Positions 56,917 to 64,000 of a stretch of DNA of 64,000 bases are shown here, piece after piece; positions within the stretch are counted from its first letter, which is position 1; the number at the start of each line of letters is the position of its first letter. A model generated the notes under the pieces. That model made no database searches. It had not been told where the DNA came from and saw nothing but the letters and a program-made list of their open reading frames with translations. Where the stretch lies: assembly GCA_017163975.1 (NCBI GenBank), contig JAFFSR010000353.1, forward strand, positions 3,256,501 through 3,320,500. The letters run 5' to 3'. Origin of the DNA: Anastatus disparis. Lineage: Eukaryota > Arthropoda > Insecta > Hymenoptera > Eupelmidae. Position numbers and translations under genes: made by a program.

Positions 56917-57591
56917 TCAGAAGACTTCAATGCTGTCGTATACGTTTTCTTTGGTAGGTCCAGGTGTTGGTGGTCTTTTTGGTTCACTTTTTTTCACAAG
57001 TCTTTTTGGTTTAGGAGGAGGAGGAGGATTCTGCACTGTATTGTTAGTTGAATCCGAAGGAGAAGAGTATGTAACGTCATCGCTGTCAGAGTCGAATAAT
57101 GCAGAAATAAACCTATCATTTCTGTTTAACCACTTTTTATATTTAATTACACAGTTTGAAGCACAAATGAAAAATTCATGGTTCTGAGAACCGTGAAAAC
57201 AACAATAAGTTTTACAGTCTTGTAAATTGTGTACGGAGGGGCAGCCGTGGTTTTCTAAATTTATAACACGCCGCGATATAATACTTTGAATTACTTGCGT
57301 TTCTTGAGATCCTCGTACAAAAATCCGTCTTGCAGTGCGTGTTAATGCGCGTAAATTTGAATAAAGTTGTCGATGAGGAACATCCCCTTCAAACCATTCG
57401 ATTCCATGGTAGTTATTGGTGAGCCAGTTATTGAAAACTTGAGTTCTGATAGGTAAATCGGTAAATGAATAAGGTGGAGATGTTATCCAATGCGAAACGT
57501 AATCTTTGTCTAGAGATGCTACAGCTATTTCTTTTATAATTAATTTATTATTAATGTCGCGAAAACCTTGAACGTCAATAATGTAGTCCAT
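56917..57591 (-). CDS. Conserved Polinton-associated protein of unknown function
   Basis: 224 aa, open. The N-terminal two-thirds is a globular domain that I recognise as recurrent beside arthropod Polinton-type genes: MDYIIDVQGFRD, KEIAVASL, HWITSPPYSFTDLP, NYHGIEWFEGD, ARRIFVRGSQE, then a Cys/His-rich part (NHGCPSVHNLQDC, YCCFHGSQNH, ICASNCV). The C-terminal 60 residues are Ser/Asp- then Pro/Lys-rich and probably disordered. The alternating Asp/Glu strands suggest a nuclease-like fold, but I see no complete DEDD set, so function stays open. A TATA-like promoter lies 80 bp upstream. Confidence 0.6.
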   Translation of the reverse strand: MDYIIDVQGFRDINNKLIIKEIAVASLDKDYVSHWITSPPYSFTDLPIRTQVFNNWLTNNYHGIEWFEGDVPHRQLYSNLRALTRTARRIFVRGSQETQVIQSIISRRVINLENHGCPSVHNLQDCKTYCCFHGSQNHEFFICASNCVIKYKKWLNRNDRFISALFDSDSDDVTYSSPSDSTNNTVQNPPPPPKPKRLVKKSEPKRPPTPGPTKENVYDSIEVF

Positions 57592-57670
57592 AGTTCTCGA
57601 GGTCTGTACGTATGTTGACTGTTTGAAAATTGAATAACTTTTAACTGCTTAACCGTGTCTTCAGCTGAAT

Positions 57671-57677
57671 TTATATA
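57671..57677 (-). promoter_or_regulatory. TATA-like box upstream of the 224-aa gene
   Basis: TATATAA on the minus strand, 80 bp before the ATG at 57,591, in the only gap of more than 200 bp inside the gene block (57,592-57,852). Confidence 0.4.
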
Positions 57678-57852
57678 AAGCGCCCTACTTTATTTTGTGT
57701 TATATTTTACCCTTCCTCCTAATTAGTGATACTTTTCAGTGACGTAATAACCAAAAAGAAAATAGAAAGTTCATTTTGAAATTTAGTGAAAGTATTATTC
57801 ACCCATTAAATCGGAAAACTTGTCGTGACATGTCTATTTCAAGCATTATTAT

Positions 57853-59187
57853 TTACCCATTAAAATCAATAATAACTTGTCGCGACGCGTCTATTTCAAG
57901 TATGTTATCATATTCGGCGTAAACTATGCAATTTACGGAATTCTCTAAAACTTGATCGAAACGTAATTCTAAACGGACTGCACCTGTCTTAACTAAATTC
58001 CAATGCGTGTTACAATTTGCTGAAAGATCTGGTGTTAAGTCGAAAGCATATAGACAATAACCATTAGGGTAAGTATCTCTTGAAATAGAGTTTCCTTCAT
58101 TCATAAAGTGAATACCTGTCCCGCTAAATAAAGTATGATATCCATCAATGAACGTGTCGGGATAATTAGGCTGAATGGGTTTACTAGGAATTTGTATTCC
58201 GTCGACATTTAAAGCAAGATAATTAAGATTAAAATGTTGAAAGTTAAATGGATTTTCTTTTCTACTCCCATTAAACGCACTATTTGAAACTAAACCAATT
58301 ATTATGCGTTTAGGTAATTGTCCAAGAATAATATTATCTAAAGTTTCTCCCGTGACTCCTGTATGTAAAGTAAATGACTTAACCTCTACACGTGTTAATG
58401 GATATTTAGCTGTTCCTTTAGATAAGGCTTTTGAATGTGCAAGTAAAATTCCTGGATTAATTTTAGCTCTGCGTACACGTAATGATGTATCTATTATACG
58501 TACTTTCACATTTTGAGCGTCATGATCTATCAAGCAAAAAGCGTCTTTTGAGCGGATGAGACGTACTCTCATTTCTACACCATTAAGGAGAAATTTTTCC
58601 TGATTAAAAACATCGCAATGTAAGTGGCCTAATAGATCTAAAATTTTTCCGCCTTTGACAAAAAGATTACGTTTATCAGCACCAATATTTTTCGAAAGTA
58701 GATTATTATTATCTTTTCTTTTTAATAATACGGCATCCATTTCACCAGGGGTATCGTTATACCATAATGCAGTAGTCAAATGTGATTTTTTAGCTTCTTG
58801 GGAATAATTAAGCAACGTCTCTATATATGCTCGATAAGCGTAAGCATTGCTAGGTGGTGATACAGTCTTTTGGTTAAAGAATATATCGACTTGATTGAAC
58901 ATACTATGTAAAAAGTTGTTTACAGGTGTAACTAATGTATCTTCACCTATAAGATCTTTTCCTTTTTCGAGACGTACACTAAGACTAAGCATAGTATGAG
59001 CTCAATCAATGTAATCATCCGAATTTTCTGGTACAACAAATTCTAAATATGAATCTTCAGAAATGGTGGTCACAGGTTTGTATTCTACCCATTGTGTTGA
59101 TTCTATAGCTGTTTGAGTGGGTGGGAGAGTAAATAAATCTAATTCTGATTTAGTACATTCCCACGAATGTGTGTGTAAAAATGCCAT
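57853..59187 (-). pseudogene. Major capsid protein (double jelly-roll), one in-frame stop
   Basis: From ATG 59,187 the frame reads MAFLHTHSWECTKSELDLF, TQWVEYKPV, and an acidic stretch to codon 61. An in-frame TGA then sits at 59,002-59,004, and the same frame continues through 58,992 to 57,853, giving about 443 codons in all, the usual family length. This is the protein often labelled 'F54H12.2-like' in invertebrate annotations and known as the Polinton/adintovirus hexon-type capsid protein. Conserved text includes MFNQVDIFFNQKTVSPPSNA, YAYRAYIETLLNYS and LIDGYH-type SGTG blocks. A single base change explains the stop; otherwise the gene is whole. It follows the basic protein gene, whose end overlaps the unlikely extension to 59,217. 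Confidence 0.88.
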
Positions 59188-59194
59188 TTTGAAA

Positions 59195-59716
59195 TTATAC
59201 AGGTCCAAAAATATCACTTACTGAACGTTTTTTATTTTTCTTGTTAATTTTTCTTTTTTTAATACGTTTGTTTTTATTATTTTTTCTTGTTTTTCTTTTT
59301 CTGTTTAAAGATGATGTCAACGATGAGATACGTTTCACGCGACGTTTAGTTCGCGACTGATCCTTACGTCTTCTTACGCGTATTTTATAACCAGAGCCTT
59401 CCATTATTAGACTTTCTATTTTCTCTTCTGCCTTTCTTTTTAAATTTTTACCTGATTCACGTGCTCTATTGCGTAGTGATTCTCTAAAAGGAATATTATG
59501 ACTACTGATATCATCGATAATGTTAATTCCAGCTTTAAGAGCTTCTTTTCCGACAGTTCGAGCACCACGTTTTAAAAAAGGAAGTGCTTTACGAAAAAGT
59601 CCTCCAAGAAATCGACCTATACCTCCATGTCCTTTTTGATATGGTGATCCAACGTAAACATGTTGAATACCCCCTTGACCAACTTGACTATCATAATGTT
59701 CAATATAATGATTCAT
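59195..59716 (-). CDS. Basic minor capsid/core-like protein
   Basis: 173 aa, open. The N-terminus has Gly-rich text (GHGGIGRFLGGLFRKALPFL) forming a short amphipathic helix, then KEALKAGINIIDDI. The last 60 residues are almost all Arg/Lys (KRKTRKNNKNKRIKKRKINK). This layout is like the membrane-active and DNA-condensing minor proteins of adenovirus-type particles. It lies between the penton-like gene (18 bp) and the capsid gene, where such a protein is usual. Exact homology to adenovirus pVI or core proteins is inferred. Confidence 0.65.
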   Translation of the reverse strand: MNHYIEHYDSQVGQGGIQHVYVGSPYQKGHGGIGRFLGGLFRKALPFLKRGARTVGKEALKAGINIIDDISSHNIPFRESLRNRARESGKNLKRKAEEKIESLIMEGSGYKIRVRRRKDQSRTKRRVKRISSLTSSLNRKRKTRKNNKNKRIKKRKINKKNKKRSVSDIFGPV

Positions 59717-59734
59717 TTTTTATTTTTATTTTTG

Positions 59735-60552
59735 TTATGCAACTTGTCTAAAATGTAGTGTTACAGTCGACGTACCACACTCGAATGGTATGATACGACC
59801 GAGATGATCTCTTATATCTATAGTGATTGTTCTGAAACTATTTCTTATGTAGGGTATATAATTTATAGGTGTAAAAATTTGATATTGATTAGAAGCAAAT
59901 ACATAATCCTTGTAGTTTACAGGTACAATACGTAATAAAGTTGTTTGTACGTCACCTACAATACAAGGTTCACATATATCTGAGTAAATAAATAATTGTC
60001 TGGGTAATGCGTTAAAAATATTTGCTGGTCGAGTAGCAAGGGATTGTGTAAATCAATGTTTAAATATCCTTTTATTTCAGCAAAGCCTAAAATATCCAAA
60101 ACTGCACGGCTCATTTTTATAGAGTGCTCATTGATACATTTTTCTGAATCACATGTCTTTTCAACGTATACGTAGGTGTTGTTATGTTCTACTGACAATT
60201 TAAATGATATATGTGTTTCGCTTAATGCATTATTTATTTTTTCTAAAAATTCCGATATACCGGAATATACACCATAAGGAATTGTAACTGTTTTATATTC
60301 TATATCGACAAGTTGGTTTACTGAGTTATCCTTTAAGAGAGGCGGTGAAATAGATGAAACTTCAATTTCTCTTTCTTTTTCTCTTAAATGTAAAAATGAG
60401 CGTGGGAAATGAATTTCTGTGACACCAACTTCCCAAGATCCTCGTAAATTAATTTCTTGAGGTAATTTTGTAGTATAACAAGATGTAGTGTTGTTAGGAA
60501 AAACACTCATACTACTATTACTAGGTAGTATCATATAAAATTGTGTTTTCAT
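59735..60552 (-). pseudogene. Penton-like (minor) capsid protein, frameshifted
   Basis: The first frame (60,552 to about 60,040) has the typical start TQFYMILPSNSSMSVFPNN, LRGSWEVGVTEIHFPRSFLH. At about 60,040 a one-base shift moves the reading to another frame, which continues to TAA at 59,735-59,737 and holds the conserved C-terminal blocks (FIYSDICEPCIVGDVQTTLL, DHLGRIIPFECG, VTLHF). As annotated without the shift it would end early at 59,956. Family knowledge: this protein forms the vertex or minor capsid in Polinton-type particles; the penton assignment is by gene position and pattern. Expected length about 270 aa. Confidence 0.78.
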
Positions 60553-60554
60553 GT

Positions 60555-61639
60555 TTATATATTTTTTATATCTTTAGCTGACACCCAAGAATTAAATTTA
60601 CTAGGATATCCGACCCAACTTACAAAATATTTTTTTCTACGACCTGAACCACTTGTTTTTATTATTTTATCAATTTTATATTCGGAATTTCTGATATCTT
60701 TTAGAATAACGTTAAGTTCTTCTTCGTAAAAAATACCGTCTATAGATTCACCATCGAGATCTTCTATTTCATACACAGGTGGTTTTCTATGTTTTAAGAC
60801 TCTAGTTATTTTAAAAATTTCTTCTGACCAATTTGCTAAATAACCTTTCTCGAAGGTACCTTTGGTTCTACTAATTCGAACAAAGTCACCTTCTGAGTAT
60901 TTAGCTTCTCTATCAACTGTTTTATATCTTGAATCCATATTTTTCTTTGCAATATCTGCATTGAATATTGTAACTGCTGCAGGCGCCATCTTTATTGTTG
61001 AATGATATGAGTTATTGTAACTATTTACAAGTTGAGGTAAAATATCTATGTAACGTTTAGAATTTTGATGTGTGAAATATCGCCACATTTTTTCCTTTAA
61101 GGTACGGTTAAATCTTTCGACAATAGCTGCTCTTACATCGGGATTACGTGCAACACAATGTATAATATTATTTATTTTCAGAAATTTTTGCATTTTTTGA
61201 CCGACGAATTCTTTTCCCTTGTCAGTTTGAAACATTTTAGGAATTCGTTCATTTTTATTTAAAATAATTTTTTAAAAGCGTCAGTGACTTGTGAACATGA
61301 TTTATCCTTCAAGGGTACTACCCATACGTATTTGCTGAGAACATCGATGACTACTAGTAAGTATGAAAATCCATCATTATAAGATTTTAATGATTCTAAG
61401 TCAATTAAATCACCTTCCCATACAGAATCCATTTCAGCAACATTGTAATGAAGACGAGGAAATTTTCTATGAACAGGCTTGTGTGAAGTATAAGCATCTT
61501 GTGCTTGCAACCACTTGTGTATATTTTTTTTACCAACTGTATTTTTAGTCTTATTTACAAGGCGGCGTTCTCCAGCATAACCAGCGGGATCATTAACATC
61601 ATAATAAATTTTGTTAAGTAATTGCTTATTAAGATCCAT
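60555..61639 (-). pseudogene. Retroviral-type integrase with chromodomain, frameshifted
   Basis: The first frame (61,639-61,259, 126 aa) holds the zinc-binding-like linker and the first catalytic Asp (about D77 in WEGDLIDLES), then YLLVVIDVLSKYVWVVPLK. A shift in an AT homopolymer region at about 61,262 moves to the second frame (to 60,555), with the second Asp in FQTDKGKEF and the Glu in IVERFNRTLKEKM, 35 residues apart: a complete DD35E set. The C-terminal part ends in a chromodomain (YFVSWVGYPSKFNSWV), as in Polinton and some gypsy integrases. It would join the element's ends to host DNA. The gene stops 2 bp before the penton-like ATG. Confidence 0.88.
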
Positions 61640-61664
61640 GATTTTTATTTATTTATTCATTTAT

Positions 61665-62562
61665 TTAAAACGAAAAAGTCAACCAGCCACTACCCTTTTG
61701 CTCTGCTACGGTATTTCTTTTAACACGTTTCTTTCTGTTTTGAGTAGTCCATGAATCATCATCTCCGCTGTTTATTTGTTTATTAATTACTGTAACTTCG
61801 TCGTCATATGTATCATTTTCTATTGACAAATTTTTATTTTTATTTTTAGGCATCGGAGTAGAAGTATGTCTTTTTGGTGCATGTAATAATGAATCATTAA
61901 AACTTGTATGTGGTGTTGTTAAAGACGTATTACTATGATTTACTGCATGTTCAAATTTTTGTCCTTCTTTGTAAAAAGCTAAATTACCAATACATTCCAA
62001 TGGTATACCTACATCTCGTAAAAACCACGCAAAATGCTCACGACCTGTAGCCTTTACACCTTTTCTACTACGTACAGCATCGTTTATTAAATCTACTATA
62101 TTAGAACCTTCGAGAACAGCTCCATCTATCGACACTAAACCGCGGTCATTCCATGTAATTCTTGAAGAAATATTAGGACTTTTTAAAAATTGAACCATCA
62201 ATTCAGCTTTACGTCTGTATGTTACAGGTACAGATGATATTATGATTTCAAAATCTACTCCATTTTCTATCTCTTGTTCATTTTTATTAACATTATTTAA
62301 ACTTTTTTCAAGTCGTCTAAAAAATATAAATATCGTTGTAAAACTTGTTGATACTTTGACCATTTTGTACGCTCATCAGTTTCTTGTGAGTTTAATATAT
62401 CACTCATTTCTATGTCTAATCTTGTAAGATGACTGCCTGGTGTTTGAACAGTATTTTTTTATCAGATTCGACATTTTGCAACGAGACCTCGGGAACGTTT
62501 GTATGAAGAAGTTTTTGTATACTGTCTTGAGGCACTAGAACCATTTTACGTGCATGCTGCAT
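61665..62562 (-). pseudogene. Polinton-associated accessory protein, two frameshifts
   Basis: The start at 62,562 (MQHARKMVLVPQDSIQKLL) is lost from frame in a run of A (T on plus, 62,453-62,460). A middle piece (HLTRLDIEMSDILNSQETDE, KWSKYQQVLQRYLYFLDD) uses another frame, and a second shift near 62,315 leads into the 232-aa frame that ends at 61,665. That last part has the family blocks FLKSPNISSRITWNDRGLVS, NIVDLINDAVRSRKG and REHFAWFLRDVGIP, then a charged tail. I recognise the order as a recurrent Polinton-linked protein in invertebrates. Its function is unknown to me. The Met at 62,363 is an artefact of the shift. Confidence 0.7.
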
Positions 62563-62569
62563 TTTTTAA

Positions 62570-62929
62570 TTAAGAACGAGTGGGGATAAGAGCGGATATT
62601 ATAGTTCCTAATACAGGTGCAAGTAAAGCTGTTAAGAAACCATCACCTTTCTGCACGATTAGACGTTTCTTGCTTTTCCACGATTTAGAGTCCCGATTGC
62701 TTAAATTTCTCAGAATTTTTTTATGTTTAACTAACTTTTGTTTTTGAGAAGGTGTTAAATGTACGGTACCTTTTAAAGTATTCAAAGCACACTCACAAAT
62801 ACCTTTAACTATTTTACGATCAGCAAGTTTTAAAATAACTTTGCGTTGTTCTTTATTTAAATGATAAAGGGCGTGTAAAGCATGTGCTATTTTGGGATCG
62901 AGCGATTTTTTTGATCTTACCGCAGCCAT
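62570..62929 (-). CDS. Small basic protein with hydrophobic C-terminus
   Basis: 119 aa, open. The first 90 residues are basic and helical (HALHALYHLNKEQRKVILKL). The end is GDGFLTALLAPVLGTIISAL, a hydrophobic Gly-containing helix like those of membrane-perturbing or virion proteins. The ATG overlaps the stop of the ATPase gene at 62,929. Proteins of this layout sit beside the packaging ATPase in related elements; a structural role is inferred. Confidence 0.6.
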   Translation of the reverse strand: MAAVRSKKSLDPKIAHALHALYHLNKEQRKVILKLADRKIVKGICECALNTLKGTVHLTPSQKQKLVKHKKILRNLSNRDSKSWKSKKRLIVQKGDGFLTALLAPVLGTIISALIPTRS

Positions 62930-63592
62930 TATACACGTAACACTGAAAAATTATCACCCGTGACACCTCTCTTTATATCTCGTGGAACGTACACGTAGTG
63001 ATGTGTATCATCAGGAAATATGTTAGTTCGTACTCTGCAGGTTTCTGCTGTGCTTTGTTTTAAATCTAACAACAAATAACCATGTGCTACACTTGTAGCG
63101 TCGTAATAAGCTTCTTGTAAAAACTTTGAATTTTCTGGATAAACTTGACGCGCTAAATGTTGTATTTGTGCACGGTCTCTAGGATTTTTAAAAATTACAA
63201 TATAGTTTGAATTTAATGAAATATCCCGCTGCTTAGGTCCTTGATGAAACAAATTTTGTGTAATAAAAATTACGCTTATATTTTTATGGTGACTACCTTT
63301 TGTAAATAAATCAGCAACTACATTATTAGAAGATTCTCTCATCAGATCGTCGATGACTACTAATTTTGGTCGAGAGTCAGACGCAAAATCTTCATTTTGA
63401 GGTAAACCTTCATGAAATTCAACATCTTTACCGTATTCCAAATATCCATCTTGCCATTCGGAATAATATAGCATTTTTCGAGCAAAAGTTGTATCGGACA
63501 TACTGTCAATAAATCGGAAAAATCTTTTTACAAAGTGCGTCTTACCACAACCTGTTGGACCACAAATCATAGAGGTCTATGGGTGTTGCCAT
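62929..63592 (-). pseudogene. FtsK/A32-like genome-packaging ATPase, N-terminus damaged
   Basis: The open frame from 63,570 (213 aa) has Walker A GPTGCGKT at residues 4-11, Walker B VVIDD (71-75) and a sensor-like IFITQN (101-106). This is the pattern of viral packaging ATPases of the FtsK-HerA group, which pump DNA into capsids. The likely native start is ATG 63,592 (MATPIDL), 22 bases upstream and out of frame by one, so the extreme N-terminus seems to have lost a few codons. The catalytic part is intact. Confidence 0.85.
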
Positions 63593-63890
63593 GCTAGTGT
63601 CATTTTTTTTTAATTTTTTATTATTATTATTTCTTTTTTTAAAATTAATAAATCAATTTTGCGGTGGGGTCCCGGTCCGCGCTCGTGGTACGTACGAAAA
63701 AATCAGCTAATACTCGTACGTACACACCGGAAGATTCTAGAATAATGAAAGCGAAAATCTAGATTTTTACCTTTTATAAGCTGATGCACATTTCAGCTGT
63801 ATGATACATACTAGCTTACAAATTTTATGAGCTATTTTTTAAGTTTTATTTATATTTTTCACTATATTTTGTTTTATATTATATATACAT

Positions 63891-63928
<38 letters not shown>

Positions 63929-64000
63929 GTGTGTGTGTTTTCGTGTGCGTGTTTTCGTGTGCGTGTATATAATTTAAATATTACATTCTTTCTTTGAAAT
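63593..64000. other. Upstream flank of the ATPase gene with TATA-like word and microsatellite
   Basis: TATAAAAG on the minus strand at 63,771-63,778, about 180-200 bp upstream of the ATPase start, is a plausible promoter. GTACGTACGA (63,689) and CGTACGTAC (63,715) form a short inverted pair. (GT)n fills about 63,896-63,960. No polymerase gene or terminal inverted repeat is recognisable here. Confidence 0.5.

Larger units (their letters stand above)
56405..63592 (-). mobile_element. Polinton/adintovirus-like endogenous element (partial)
   Basis: Nine adjacent minus-strand genes in a compact block: packaging ATPase, small basic protein, accessory protein, integrase, penton-like, basic minor capsid-like, major capsid, conserved unknown and adenain-like protease. 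This gene set defines Polinton/Maverick or adintovirus-type elements, which integrate with a retroviral-like integrase and encode jelly-roll capsid proteins. No protein-primed DNA polymerase B and no long terminal inverted repeat is visible inside the window; they may lie beyond 64,000 or be lost. At least five disruptions make this copy non-functional as read. Confidence 0.88.

Noticed and set aside
56769..57187. Overlapping frames on both strands around the protease and the 224-aa gene
   Set aside because: Shadows of the two genes; their text is out of frame with conserved blocks.

Overview
This is a very AT-rich, gene-poor eukaryotic window built almost entirely of transposable elements. 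Every recognisable reading frame belongs to a mobile element or a virus-like element. I see no convincing host gene and no bacterial-type operon, CRISPR array or rRNA. The LINE, DDE-transposase, tRNA-derived SINE and Polinton/adintovirus-type genes point to an arthropod, most likely an insect; a finer placement is a guess.

Layout. 1-7 kb: small foldback elements, arrays rich in the palindrome AGATCT, a SINE, and a broken HARBI1-like (DDE_Tnp_4) transposase with a SWIM-type C-terminus. 7-11.3 kb: a satellite-like array of ~170-bp units in a three-unit higher-order pattern, split by a palindromic TTAA-flanked MITE and by a 5'-truncated LINE. 11.9-30.2 kb: a large inverted repeat, arms about 2.6-3 kb, whose right arm is split by two LINEs. 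One is I-like with RNase H on the minus strand, with a 17-bp target duplication. The other, on the plus strand, has a PHD-like finger in ORF1. The second LINE carries two palindromic MITEs. 30.5-33.5 kb: another long-TIR element, hit by a MITE that is itself hit by a solo-LTR candidate; a Helitron helicase scrap lies alongside.

34.8-54.4 kb holds four copies of one DNA-transposon family whose complete ends read CACAGGCCC and whose target duplications are 3 bp (TAA or TTA). I read this as CMC (Chapaev-like). Copy 4 (48,363-53,397) is a head-to-head palindrome with two open transposase frames, one full length (617 aa) and one lacking its N-terminus. It sits in a foldback element that interrupts a Ty3/gypsy fragment, which interrupts copy 3.

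56.4-63.6 kb is a minus-strand block of a Polinton/adintovirus-like endogenous element: packaging ATPase, small basic protein, accessory protein, integrase with chromodomain, penton-like protein, basic minor capsid-like protein, major capsid protein, a conserved unknown protein and an adenain-like protease. Several genes carry frameshifts or a stop, and no DNA polymerase B is visible in the window. Together the window records serial nested insertion, so the insertion order can be read directly.
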